Positions 15,492 to 24,374 of a stretch of 33,968 nucleotides of DNA are shown in pieces; position 1 is the first letter of the stretch; every line of letters starts with the position of its first letter. The notes below the pieces were generated by a model. It was not told the DNA's origin and ran no database searches. It saw nothing but the letters and a program-made list of their open reading frames with translations. A program made the translations under genes and the position numbers. The stretch is from contig JAJFGL010000015.1 of NCBI GenBank assembly GCA_021776135.1, positions 1 through 33,968 of the forward strand, read 5' to 3'. The stretch comes from Kiloniellaceae bacterium (GTDB taxonomy: Bacteria; Pseudomonadota; Alphaproteobacteria; Kiloniellales; J153).

Positions 15492-16096
15492 AGTTCGCCC
15501 CTCGACCAGAGAGGTTCCAACTTCTTTTTCAAGGCGGCGCGGGCTCGGTGCAACCTAGTTTTGATTACACCGGCGTTGGTCTCTAGCAAGGTCGCGGCTT
15601 CTGCAGTGTCATATCCTTCGATGTCGCGGAGCGCCAAAACGATACGGTAACTCTCTGGAAGGCTCGCGATAGAGCGGCAGACAATATTCTGCACGTCGTT
15701 GCGTTCGAGCATCCGCTCCAGCGGTTCATTGAAACGCCAACTGGGCTCCACCCGACAGCCGTCGGAATCGAACACGGGAAGCAAGTCGTCGAGCGACTCC
15801 GTTTCCTTGCGCTTTCGCTTTCGCAGCAGACCGAGGGCGGTATTGACGACAATCCGGTGCAGCCAAGTGCGAAACGACGAGCGGCCTTCAAAGGAAGCAA
15901 TCTTGGCGAAGGCCAGCAAGTACGCTTCCTGAACGCACTCCCGGGCTTCGTCCTCATTCCCCAACAAGCGGCGGGCAACCCAGAGCATTGCCGCGCCATG
16001 TTCGCGGATGGCGCGCTCCAAGTCATTTCCATCAGCAGCGTAGTCTTGATTGACCGCGATTTGTTCCGTTGGCTCGCTCACCTGGATCTCAACCAA
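15488..16096 (-). CDS. ECF-family RNA polymerase sigma factor
   Basis: The product of about 202 residues has region 2 (AMLWVARRLLGNEDEARECVQEAYLLAFAKIASFEGRSSFRTWLHRIVVNTA) and region 4 (SLPESYRIVLALRDIEGYDTAEAATLLETNAGVIKTRLHRARAALKKKL). It directs RNA polymerase to a stress or metabolic regulon when freed from the anti-sigma factor that follows it. The start is uncertain: the frame opens with a TTG at 16096, a GTG exists at 16081, and no strong ribosome binding site is visible for either. A perfect 16-bp tandem duplication lies just upstream. The regulon is unknown; the PHB genes that diverge from it are plausible targets by position only. Confidence 0.88.
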   Translation of the reverse strand: MVEIQVSEPTEQIAVNQDYAADGNDLERAIREHGAAMLWVARRLLGNEDEARECVQEAYLLAFAKIASFEGRSSFRTWLHRIVVNTALGLLRKRKRKETESLDDLLPVFDSDGCRVEPSWRFNEPLERMLERNDVQNIVCRSIASLPESYRIVLALRDIEGYDTAEAATLLETNAGVIKTRLHRARAALKKKLEPLWSRGEL

Positions 16097-16521
16097 AAGA
16101 AAAGTCCAACAATAGGTAGCACCCTAGATGGGTAGCACCCTAGATGGTGCAGAAAGTGAAGAAAAGCCACTTAATTTGGCTAGCCGCCGCGAACGGGCCG
16201 CCACATGAAGGGACAACTGGGGCCTGTTCGCCGACTCTGCCAAAAAATCATACCACGAACGCGCTATTGATGCCCATATTACCGGCAAGCAAACAGCAAA
16301 GCGCCGAATACCCGAAAAGGGCACCTCTAACTAGTTAAGAACACACGAACACCATGCCTCTGCGCGGAAGCGGCGTCTATCGCGGAAGTGCGGCTTGCGC
16401 CTTTGAGTGGACCCTGTAACCTTTTTCGGCGCTTCCGCGTCTAATATTGTGACAACTTGGCACATTAACGCATCCGGCTGATCGGCTAGTGAACGCATAT
16501 CGATGAAAACAGGACAATTCC
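16097..16521. other. Divergent intergenic region between the sigma and phasin genes
   Basis: This 425-base region holds no gene. It contains the tandem 16-bp repeat (16115-16146) and three copies of CGCGGAAG: two direct at 16363-16370 and 16381-16388, and one inverted at 16432-16439. Both the leftward ECF promoter and the rightward phasin promoter must lie here. An AACAGGAC stretch before 16522 acts as the phasin ribosome binding site. Confidence 0.5.
16115..16146. repeat. Perfect 16-bp tandem duplication
   Basis: GGTAGCACCCTAGATG occurs twice head to tail and is followed by GTGC. It lies 18 bases upstream of the presumed ECF sigma start on the minus strand, so it falls in the leader or core promoter of that gene. 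Confidence 0.85.
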
Positions 16522-16923
16522 ATGAACAATTCACCGCATCAGCGTGGCGACAAGCAGCCTATCGGGAGCGAAACCCTGCCGGGGATGGAGGTCCAGGATC
16601 TGGTGGAGGCGCAGCGCAGGGGCATCGACGCGCTCATTGAAGCGCAAATGATTACGGCCCAAGACGCGCACGCCGTTGCGAGAAAGCAGGCCGACATTAT
16701 GCGTGAGACTTTCAATCGCATCTCGAGCCTGGCGACGGAAGTGATACAGGCGGGCAATCCGCAGCAGACCGCTGTGGTCGATTCCAAGGCAATTCAAGCC
16801 GGCCTCGAGAGGGCATTCGAGCACATGAGGGAACTCATGGGGGCGATGATCGAGACGAATATGTCGGTGTTCGATGTCATGAATTCGCGCATCGCCGACA
16901 TGTTCGATCAATCCGAACAATAG
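16522..16923 (+). CDS. Phasin-family protein
   Basis: The 133-residue, entirely helical protein lacks signal peptide and Cys. It contains DLVEAQRRGIDALIEAQMITAQDAHAVARKQADIMRETFNRISSLATEV and a C-terminal amphipathic helix (AFEHMRELMGAMIETNMSVFDVMNSR). This matches small phasins that coat polyhydroxybutyrate granules. The next genes encode acetoacetate decarboxylase and 3-hydroxybutyrate dehydrogenase, which supports a PHB role. It starts at an ATG with AGGA upstream. The symbol phaP is possible but not certain. Confidence 0.75.
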   Translation: MNNSPHQRGDKQPIGSETLPGMEVQDLVEAQRRGIDALIEAQMITAQDAHAVARKQADIMRETFNRISSLATEVIQAGNPQQTAVVDSKAIQAGLERAFEHMRELMGAMIETNMSVFDVMNSRIADMFDQSEQ

Positions 16924-17093
16924 CGCCCGTTTAGTCATCCGGCGGACCGGCGATAGATCGGCTTAAGCCGAGAGCTCATCCAAGGCCCCAAAGAGAATTG
17001 GAAGACACGGCCCAGTTGCAACAGCCGAGGGCCGACCTCGCGCGCGAGGAACCGAACGTCGAGCCGTACGCCTATAAAGGAATTGTAGCGACA

Positions 17094-17837
17094 ATGACAC
17101 GAGACGAGATTCTGGCCCTGCCATCCATGCCACCGGGCAATCCGAGCTATCCTTTTGGACCCTACCGCTTCGTCGACCGGGAGTATTTCGTCGTCGTCTA
17201 TGGGAGCGATCCCGCGGCGATCCGGCACGCCGTACCCGAGCCGCTAGAGCCCGATGGCAGCAACCGGGTCCTCTATGAGTGGATCGCCATGCCCGACAGC
17301 ACGGGCTTCGGCAGCTACTCGGAGTCCGGTGTCGTCATTCCCTGCCTGCTCGACGGTAAGCCGGTTAACTATACCGCCCAAATGTACCTGAACGACGAAC
17401 CGCCGATCACGGCGGGGCGGGAGATCTGGGGATTCCCGAAGCGATGGGGCCAACCGAAGCTACGGGTCGAGACCGACACATTGACGGGAACCCTAGACTA
17501 CGCGGGCCAGCGGGTCGCCCTGGGCACCATGGGCTACAAGTACGAAAACCTATGCCAGGACCCGGCGGAGTGCCGCAAGAAACTGGAAATGACCCAGGTC
17601 AACCTGAAACTTCTGCCATGCGTGACCGGCAAGCCCTTGGTTGCCCAGTTGGTCGCCTACAACCTCACGGATATCGCCGTGAAGGGGTATTGGGGCGGGC
17701 CGGCGCGTCTTCACCTGGTTCCCCATGTCAACGCGCCGGTGGCGGACTTCCCGGTGCATAAGATGATCGGCGGGCTGCACTTCGTCGCCGACATGACCCT
17801 GCCGTACGGTCGGGTCGTGCACGACTACCTCTCCTGA
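17094..17837 (+). CDS. adc: Acetoacetate decarboxylase
   Basis: The product of about 247 residues converts acetoacetate to acetone and CO2 through a Schiff base. The active-site segment REIWGFPKRWGQPKL places the Schiff-base Lys at residue 116. The second Lys that follows in clostridial ADC is Arg here, which keeps a positive neighbour. Other family landmarks are SMPPGNPSYPFGPYRFVDREY and GGLHFVADMTLPYG. The ATG at 17094 is preferred because family members start just before SMP, although AAAGGA lies 13 bases away; a TTG at 16998 would add 32 residues. It sits between the phasin and 3-hydroxybutyrate dehydrogenase genes and so acts on the product of the latter. Confidence 0.85.
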   Translation: MTRDEILALPSMPPGNPSYPFGPYRFVDREYFVVVYGSDPAAIRHAVPEPLEPDGSNRVLYEWIAMPDSTGFGSYSESGVVIPCLLDGKPVNYTAQMYLNDEPPITAGREIWGFPKRWGQPKLRVETDTLTGTLDYAGQRVALGTMGYKYENLCQDPAECRKKLEMTQVNLKLLPCVTGKPLVAQLVAYNLTDIAVKGYWGGPARLHLVPHVNAPVADFPVHKMIGGLHFVADMTLPYGRVVHDYLS

Positions 17838-17867
17838 ACAGGCTTAAACACAAAGGAAGATCAAGCG

Positions 17868-18650
17868 ATGTTGCACGGAAAGAATGCGATCGTGACCGGT
17901 TCGACAAGCGGTATCGGCCTTGGGATAGCGGAGGCGCTCGCCCAGGCCGGCGCGAACGTCATGATGAACGGATTTGGCGATGCCAAGGAGATAGAGGCAG
18001 ACCGCGCGCGGTTGGAAAAGGACCACGGCGTCAAAGTGCTATACTCGCCGGCCAACATGATGGACCGACATGAGATCGCCGGCATGGTCGAGACGGCGCG
18101 CGAGACGTTCGGCTCGGTCGATGTTCTCGTCAACAACGCGGGAATTCAGCATGTCGCGCCGATCGAGACGTTTCCGCCGGAAAAATGGGACGCGATCATC
18201 GCGATCAACCTTTCCGCTGCCTTCCACAGCATGAGGGCGGTGATTCCGGACATGAAGGAGCGCCGCTTTGGCCGGATTATCAACATCGCTTCGGCGCATG
18301 CTCTGGTCGCCTCGCCGTTCAAGTCCGCCTATGTGGCGGCTAAGCACGGCATCGCGGGCTTGACCAAGACCGTGGCGCTGGAAGCCGCCGAGCATGGTAT
18401 CACCGTCAACGCGATCGCACCCGGCTATGTGCTCACGCCGCTTGTCGAGGCGCAGATCCCCGACACGGCAAAGGCACGCGGCATCAGTGAGGAGGAGGTC
18501 AAGCGCGATGTCCTTCTAGCCGCGCAGCCGACCAAGCAATTTGTGACGGTCGAGCAACTCGGGGAATTGGCCGTTTTCTTGTGCGGCGATGCGGCGGCCT
18601 CGATAACCGGGACGATCCTGCCGGTTGACGGCGGGTGGACAGCACAATGA
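17868..18650 (+). CDS. bdhA: D-3-hydroxybutyrate dehydrogenase
   Basis: The 260-residue short-chain dehydrogenase has the nucleotide-binding TGSTSGIG (residues 10-17), NNAG (89-92), catalytic Ser142, Tyr155 and Lys159 (YVAAKHG), and the C-terminal LPVDGGWTAQ. It matches 3-hydroxybutyrate dehydrogenases, including the signature NNAGIQHVAPIETFP and QPTKQFVTVEQLGELAVFLC. It interconverts 3-hydroxybutyrate and acetoacetate with NAD(H). AAAGGAAG precedes the start. The previous gene (30 bases upstream) would consume acetoacetate, and the following patatin overlaps by ATGA. Confidence 0.93.
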   Translation: MLHGKNAIVTGSTSGIGLGIAEALAQAGANVMMNGFGDAKEIEADRARLEKDHGVKVLYSPANMMDRHEIAGMVETARETFGSVDVLVNNAGIQHVAPIETFPPEKWDAIIAINLSAAFHSMRAVIPDMKERRFGRIINIASAHALVASPFKSAYVAAKHGIAGLTKTVALEAAEHGITVNAIAPGYVLTPLVEAQIPDTAKARGISEEEVKRDVLLAAQPTKQFVTVEQLGELAVFLCGDAAASITGTILPVDGGWTAQ

Positions 18651-19684
18651 GCGCCAAGGCATCCGCCGGTAAATCGCCGAAGATGGTCAACATCGCCCTG
18701 CAGGGTGGCGGCGCGCATGGCGCCTTTACCTGGGGCGTACTCGACCGCCTTCTGGAAGACGGCCGGATCGGCTTTGAAGCCATCAGTGGCACCAGTGCCG
18801 GAGCCATAAACGCGGTTGTCGTTGCCGATGGCATCATGAAGGGCGGCCCTGACGGGGCGCGTCAGGCGCTGGAGGACTTCTGGCAAGCGGTCAGCCGCCA
18901 AGGCGCCAAGAGTCCGATTCAGCGCTCTCTGGTCAACGTTTTCATGGGCGACTGGAGCCTTGAAACCTCCCCCGGATATCTGTTCTTCGACCACCTGACA
19001 CGGCTGGCGTCGCCCTACGACTTGAACCCCTTAAATCACAACCCGCTCCAGGATCTCCTGGAAGCACAGGTCGATTTCGACCGGGTCACCGCCTGCAATA
19101 AAGTGAAGCTGTTCGTCTCCGCGACCAACGTCCACACTGGGCGCGTAAGGGTCTTCACCTGCGGCGAGATTACCTCGGACGTAATCATGGCCTCGGCCTG
19201 CCTGCCGTTCATGTTTCAGGCCGTCGAGATCGAGGGCGTGCCGTATTGGGACGGAGGTTACATGGGCAACCCGGTCCTGTTCCCATTCTTCAACTCCTGC
19301 GCGTCGAGCGATGTGGTTTTGGTTCAGATCAACCCGATCGAGCGCAAGACGACACCGCGCACCGCACGTGAGATCCTCAACCGGGTGAACGAGATCACGT
19401 TCAACAGCTCGCTCCTAAAGGAGCTGCGCGCGATCGAGTTCGTCGCGCGACTGGTCGACGACGGCAAGCTGGACCCCGCCGATTACAAGCAGGTGCTTCT
19501 GCACCGGATCGATTCGGTTGAGGAGATGGCGGCGCTCTCGGCCTCGAGCAAGCTCAACGCTGAATGGGCGTTCCTCGTCCATCTTCGCGACATCGGACGC
19601 GAGGCCGCAAGCGGGTGGCTCGAACGGCATTACGACCGAATCGGCGAGGGGTCGAGCGTCGATATCCGAACCCTCTTCGACTGA
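18647..19684 (+). CDS. Patatin-like phospholipase/esterase
   Basis: The 345-residue alpha/beta hydrolase has the patatin elements: LQGGGAHGAF (oxyanion hole, about residues 18-27), the nucleophile motif GTSAG with Ser50, and the DGG motif with Asp202 (YWDGGYMG). The start codon overlaps the bdhA stop (ATGA), so the two are translationally coupled. The C-terminal 120 residues (NEITFNSSLLKELRAIEFVARL...) are helical. Such patatins are commonly found beside bdhA. A role in granule or lipid turnover is plausible but inferred from context. No signal peptide is present, so it is cytoplasmic. Confidence 0.87.
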   Translation: MSAKASAGKSPKMVNIALQGGGAHGAFTWGVLDRLLEDGRIGFEAISGTSAGAINAVVVADGIMKGGPDGARQALEDFWQAVSRQGAKSPIQRSLVNVFMGDWSLETSPGYLFFDHLTRLASPYDLNPLNHNPLQDLLEAQVDFDRVTACNKVKLFVSATNVHTGRVRVFTCGEITSDVIMASACLPFMFQAVEIEGVPYWDGGYMGNPVLFPFFNSCASSDVVLVQINPIERKTTPRTAREILNRVNEITFNSSLLKELRAIEFVARLVDDGKLDPADYKQVLLHRIDSVEEMAALSASSKLNAEWAFLVHLRDIGREAASGWLERHYDRIGEGSSVDIRTLFD

Positions 19685-19827
19685 TCGAGTCGCGTGGGCT
19701 CATGGGCGCCGGCCGGAAGAGGAAAATTGGACCAATTGCTTGGGTCGTTACGATGATAAGCGCCCACGCTCTATGACCAACATTAGCCGCGTCTTATAGC
19801 GATGGGCAGCAGGAAACACCGGCTGAC

Positions 19828-20853
19828 ATGGCTTTTTTGACCCCGCTCGCGGTGATCTCACTGGGCCTTGCGGGTCTTCTTGGTTTCGCCGCGCACCGGG
19901 CCAGTATCTGCACGGTCATGGCCGTCACGGAGGTTCTTACGACTCGCCGGGCTTTCATGCTCGTGAGTTTCGTCAAGACCGTTGCGTGGGTCATGCTCAT
20001 CACGCTGGCCGTAAGTCTGGTCTCGCCCACCGCCCAGCGAAGTGGTTGGAGTGTTTCGGCTCAATCCATGGTAGGCGGCCTTCTGTTCGGGGTTGGTGCC
20101 GCCACCAACCGCGGTTGTGCGTTTTCGACCTTGACGCGGCTCGCTTCGGGCCAACTTTCGATGCTATTTACACTGGCGGCGTTCTGCCTCGGAACAGCCG
20201 GTCACATCTTACTCGTATCAAATCACCTTTTGCCGGCTTCCACACCGGCGGCAGCTTACCTGGGTCCGCCCGCGCCGTGGACGATCGCGCTACTCGCGGT
20301 TCTCGGTCCGTGGGCTGTTTGGGAAGGCTTTCGCATTTGGCGCCGCCGCCCGGCCGGAACACCAATAAGGGCCCTTGCGTTTGCGGACCGTTACCGGTTA
20401 TCGACCGCCGCCCTGATAATAGGGATCAGCAACGCGGCCCTTTATGAGTTTCATGGCACCTGGACTTATACCAGCGTCCTCGGCAGGGGCGTCGGGTGGG
20501 CTTTGGGGGCAGGCGTGGGGCCTCATGCCGTGTACTGGGCTCTTTTTGCTTCCCTGTTCGCCGGCATGATCCTATCGGCCTGGCTCAAGGGGCGTTTCAG
20601 GCTCGATTGGCACCCGTCACCAAAATGGCCGATGTACTCACTCGGTGGATTGCTGATGGGCCTGGGGGCGGCCATGGTTCCCGGTGGCAACGACGCTCTA
20701 ATTCTGAGCGCGATCCCTGGGTTGTCGCCCCATGCTCTCCCGGCGTACCTGGCCATGATCGTCGGGATCTTGTTCTCCCTTTTGGCCATGCGCCGCATCG
20801 GCGGGCAAATTCCACCCATCGACTGTCGTGGCGATATCTGCGCGCGCGACTGA
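19828..20853 (+). CDS. YeeE/YedE-family (thiosulfate/sulfur) transporter
   Basis: The 341-residue polytopic membrane protein has about nine to ten hydrophobic segments. It carries the paired YeeE/YedE motifs HRASICTVMAV (Cys28) and GAATNRGCAFSTLTRLASG (Cys97), and a later MVPGGNDALIL. Family knowledge: TsuA-type members take up thiosulfate via conserved Cys residues. Here one fused protein carries both halves. The C-terminus ends in a Cys pair (DCRGDIC). No TusA-like partner lies next to it. Together with the sulfite-reduction operon 7 kb away, it points to sulfur assimilation, but the substrate is inferred. Confidence 0.82.
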   Translation: MAFLTPLAVISLGLAGLLGFAAHRASICTVMAVTEVLTTRRAFMLVSFVKTVAWVMLITLAVSLVSPTAQRSGWSVSAQSMVGGLLFGVGAATNRGCAFSTLTRLASGQLSMLFTLAAFCLGTAGHILLVSNHLLPASTPAAAYLGPPAPWTIALLAVLGPWAVWEGFRIWRRRPAGTPIRALAFADRYRLSTAALIIGISNAALYEFHGTWTYTSVLGRGVGWALGAGVGPHAVYWALFASLFAGMILSAWLKGRFRLDWHPSPKWPMYSLGGLLMGLGAAMVPGGNDALILSAIPGLSPHALPAYLAMIVGILFSLLAMRRIGGQIPPIDCRGDICARD

Positions 20854-21071
20854 ACATGGGGCGGACGGCACGTCTACCTCTTCGATGGTTTCGATTGAAG
20901 TGTTTGGTACCGGTTACGTTGACACGAAAACAGTCAGCAACCCCTGATTGTCTGGGGCGAGTCCGCCGCTTAGGTAACCTTTGGGCCGCGCCCGGCATCT
21001 AAAAAAGGATAGATAGGACCGTATTCGCCCAACTCAGTGCGCGAGTCGGAGAATCGTCGGAGGTTACCACA

Positions 21072-21467
21072 GTGAGATTCTATAGACGCGCCCTAGTTTT
21101 GTTTGTGGCCGTTGTGCTCGGGCTCAGCCCTGCCCATGCGGCAGGCAACGCTGAAAGCGGCAAGAAGATCTTCGCAAAGTGTAAGGCTTGCCACAGCGTA
21201 AAACCCGGCAAACATCGCGTCGGCCCGAGTCTTGCCGGCGTCATCGGAAGGGTGGCGGGAACGGCACCCGGGTACAAGTATTCCAAGGCCATGCAGGCGT
21301 ACGGTGCCTCCGGCATTGTCTGGAACGAGCAAACTCTTGACACCTACCTGACGAACCCGCGACAGGTCGTCAAGGGGACCAAAATGACTTTTCCGGGCCT
21401 CAAGAAACCCGAGCAGCGTGCCGATCTCAACGCCTTTTTGAAAGAGCAATGGAAGCCATCGGAGTGA
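21072..21467 (+). CDS. Secreted class I cytochrome c
   Basis: The 131-residue product has a signal peptide (RRALVLFVAVVLGLSPAHA) and then a single-haem cytochrome c domain: CKACH (Cys37, Cys40, His41) and the distal ligand Met105 (KGTKMTFPG), with the GPSLAGVIGR segment of mitochondrial-type/cytochrome c2 proteins. It is a periplasmic electron carrier. The start is a GTG with GGAGG eight bases upstream. The gene stands alone upstream of the NDH2 fusion, so it may belong to an alternative respiratory branch. Confidence 0.9.
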   Translation: MRFYRRALVLFVAVVLGLSPAHAAGNAESGKKIFAKCKACHSVKPGKHRVGPSLAGVIGRVAGTAPGYKYSKAMQAYGASGIVWNEQTLDTYLTNPRQVVKGTKMTFPGLKKPEQRADLNAFLKEQWKPSE

Positions 21468-21678
21468 CAGGCTTGAGCGCTCAGGTCCGGGCTACCCGGC
21501 GTGGCTGAATCGCCCGACGCATATGCGAGGTTCGTGTACGAGTGGCGAATCACCTTGCGGCTGCCGCGTCGTTTTTTGTGCGGGCCAAAGACATCCTGTT
21601 CGAGACAGTAGCATCGTCCGTCAGATCCATGAGCTCCGACATTCCGCCCGCCCGATTTACTGTTCCAGGTAACAATGC

Positions 21679-23880
21679 ATGACAAAGTCACATCCAGTGT
21701 CTCGCGCTCCTCTCGAATACCGGACTGGCCCTGTTCGCCGCTCCGTGACTGCCTTAAATGGTCTTTTGGGCACACTCACAGGAGCACTTTATCCAGTTGT
21801 CGACATGGTATTACGCCTTTGGATAGGGTTGGCGTTTTTTCTCTCAGGCGTCGTTCTATGGACTGACCTGGATACCAGGACACAGTTGCTCTCGACGGTG
21901 ACAGGTGCCGGAGTGCTTGCATCGGGTTCCGGGGATTATCTTACCGGTTCCATCGAGATGCTCGCGGGGCTTCTTCTTATCCTGGGCCTAGGCGCGCGCT
22001 TTGCCGCGGCGCTTTTGGTCACCGTGGCTATGTGGTTTCACGCGCAGCAACCCGGTTTCGGCATCGATTCCACGTGGCTTCTTCTGACCGGTTGGTTCGT
22101 GATCGCCGGTGTGGGCCCGATCTCCTTTGATCGCTTGTTCGGGCTAGGTCTGCCCGAATCGGCGGTGGTATTTGCAAAGCCGATCGCGCGCTTTTGTTCG
22201 CTCCTATCGGTTTGGATCGTTCCGCTTTATCTTCTCGGCTTTCGCATTCTTGTTAGCTGGGCATTTTTCTCGAACGGTTTTGGGAACATAAAGGGCGCCG
22301 CTAACACCGTTTACGTGTTCCTGCCGGACTATTGGGTTGCCGTCGAAGTGCCCGGTGCAATCGCGTCGGCTATAACTTCGATCGAGTTGGTTTTCCCCGC
22401 GTTCGTCGCGATTGGATTGGCAACCCGATTTTCAGCGATCCCGCTACTATTGATAGCACTGCTGCCAGAGCTGTTATCTCTCGAGGGCACAACTCATTTG
22501 CAGTGGGCTGCAATGCTCGCCCTGCTAATGACCGGCGGTCCGGGGCGTCTTTCCGCGGATCATCTGGTATGGAAATTCCTTCGCAAGCGCTACCCGGAAT
22601 TGGCGGGGAAGGCGCCGTTTCCGCTAAACGAGCTTCCGCATGTGATTGTGGTCGGAGCGGGATTCGGCGGCATCGGTGCCGTGCGCGCTCTGCGCCATGC
22701 ACCGTGCCGCATCACCTTGATAGATCGGCACAATTACCACCTCTTTCAGCCCCTGCTGTACCAAGTCGCGACCGGCGGGCTCTCTCCCGCCGACATAGCG
22801 ACGCCGATCCGCAGCATGGTGCGGAACCAGGCCAACGTGACCGTTTTGATGGGTCGGGTTCAGGAGATCGACAAGGAAGCAGACGCCGTGGTCCTTGAAA
22901 ACGGCAGGAGGATCGATTTCGATTACCTGATCCTGGCCACCGGTGCCCGCCACGGCTATTTCGGCCGAGACGACGATTGGGAAAAGCTCGCGCCCGGCCT
23001 GAAGAAAATTGATGACGCGACCGAACTTCGCAGCCGTCTGCTCCTCGCTTTCGAGAACGCCGAAAGCACGACAAACGCGACTCTGCGCCGAGACTATCTG
23101 AGCTTTGTTATCGTGGGTGGCGGCCCAACCGGGGTGGAGCTCGCTGGGGCCATGGCCGAACTCGCACGCCACGGACTGAGCGGCGAATTTCGCAACATCG
23201 ACCCGGCCAGCGCCCGCATCATCCTCGTCCAGGCCGGCGACCGCGTCCTGCCGACCTTCCCGGAAAGCCTCTCGCGAAAGGCGTTGCGATCGCTCGAGCG
23301 CCTCGGTGTGGAGGTGCGCCTCAACAGCATGGTAGAGGACATAGACGACGACGGTGTCGTGATCGCCGGAGAGAGAGTTGCTTCGAAGACCGTCTTCTGG
23401 GCTGCGGGCGTCATCGCCTCGCCTGCGGGCAAGTGGCTCGCGGCGGCGACGGACCCGGCCGGCCGCGTCATAGTCGAAGCGGATCTCAGCATTCCGGGCC
23501 GGCCGAACGTATTCGCCGTTGGTGACACGGCGGCCTCCTCCAGTTGGAAGGGCAAGCCCGCTCCGGGCCTCGCGTCCGCCGCCAAGCAAGGCGGCGAACA
23601 CGCCGCCCGCGTGGTGCACGCGATGCTGGAAGAGCGCTCCCCTCCGGGGCCCTTCGTTTACGAACACGCCGGAAGTCTAGCGACCATCGGCCGTAAAGCC
23701 GCGGTAGTCGATCTCAACGTGTTACGTTTCAGCGGAGCCCCGGCCTGGTGGTTTTGGGGTCTGGTTCACGTATTCTTCCTGGCGGGAACGCGAAATCGTA
23801 TCGCGGTGATGATCCAGTGGGCCTGGGCATACATTACCTATCGCGGCGGCATGCGGCTCATTACTGGGGGAAGCCGTTAA
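21679..23880 (+). CDS. Fusion of two DoxX-like membrane domains with type II NADH dehydrogenase
   Basis: The 733-residue protein starts with roughly 300 residues of hydrophobic helices arranged as two tandem DoxX-like units (about residues 40-155 and 175-300; LRLWIGLAFFLSG... and FRILVSWAFFSNGFGNIKG...). A soluble type II NADH:quinone oxidoreductase follows: FAD-binding GxGxxG at 326-331 (VGAGFGGIG), the DRHNYHLFQPLLYQVATGGLSP motif, NAD-binding GGGPTGVELAG from residue 480, and AVGDTAA (Asp616). NDH2 passes electrons from NADH to quinone without proton pumping. DoxX domains resemble quinone-linked membrane proteins, so the fusion could tie the dehydrogenase to the membrane and its quinone site. 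The start is weakly supported (AGG). Confidence 0.88.
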   Translation: MTKSHPVSRAPLEYRTGPVRRSVTALNGLLGTLTGALYPVVDMVLRLWIGLAFFLSGVVLWTDLDTRTQLLSTVTGAGVLASGSGDYLTGSIEMLAGLLLILGLGARFAAALLVTVAMWFHAQQPGFGIDSTWLLLTGWFVIAGVGPISFDRLFGLGLPESAVVFAKPIARFCSLLSVWIVPLYLLGFRILVSWAFFSNGFGNIKGAANTVYVFLPDYWVAVEVPGAIASAITSIELVFPAFVAIGLATRFSAIPLLLIALLPELLSLEGTTHLQWAAMLALLMTGGPGRLSADHLVWKFLRKRYPELAGKAPFPLNELPHVIVVGAGFGGIGAVRALRHAPCRITLIDRHNYHLFQPLLYQVATGGLSPADIATPIRSMVRNQANVTVLMGRVQEIDKEADAVVLENGRRIDFDYLILATGARHGYFGRDDDWEKLAPGLKKIDDATELRSRLLLAFENAESTTNATLRRDYLSFVIVGGGPTGVELAGAMAELARHGLSGEFRNIDPASARIILVQAGDRVLPTFPESLSRKALRSLERLGVEVRLNSMVEDIDDDGVVIAGERVASKTVFWAAGVIASPAGKWLAAATDPAGRVIVEADLSIPGRPNVFAVGDTAASSSWKGKPAPGLASAAKQGGEHAARVVHAMLEERSPPGPFVYEHAGSLATIGRKAAVVDLNVLRFSGAPAWWFWGLVHVFFLAGTRNRIAVMIQWAWAYITYRGGMRLITGGSR

Positions 23881-24374
23881 TCCAACCGGGTAAGGTTTAT
23901 GAGCCGGCTTTAGAAGGGTGACGGGCTTTAGAACCCGCCGCGCGTTTATGGTTGGTGCCGGGGACGCAGGAAACCGGAATTGGCAGTGAGCTGAAACCAT
24001 CGATTGTGCTTTTCCCAGTCGAATCCGCACCCTCACCCTCACCCGCCACTGTGGTTATTCCCTGGACCAAGGTTTAGATCGGCGCGGTGTTGGCTTGGCG
24101 GTATGACTCAGCCGACGGATGGGAGCAATTCGTGGGCATTGGGCCACAGAAATGCGCGATTATGTGTAACCTATGCGACCTATAACGCATCCAAAATAGA
24201 GGCCGTTAATATCTCTGATCAATTCTACTGTCGGACGGCCCACCGAGATAATCGAAGAGTGTTAAATTACCAATGGCTATCAGCGCTAACCTTTGGTGCC
24301 ACATTTTCTTCCGAGGATGTGTTCGAAGCTGAACGGAGCCAAGCTGTCCGTTCTCTGAACGATAAGGACGAGAC
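23881..24374. other. Intergenic region before the beta-helix gene
   Basis: No gene is supported in these 494 bases. A 124-codon plus-strand frame (24004-24378) has no family signature or start signal and is treated as spurious. Several AT-rich segments at 24180-24290 are plausible promoter DNA for the following gene. Confidence 0.4.

Noticed and set aside
22624-23667. Long minus-strand frame of 347 codons
   Set aside because: It lies antisense to the NADH dehydrogenase half of the fusion protein, shows no domain and has Arg/His-rich shadow composition.
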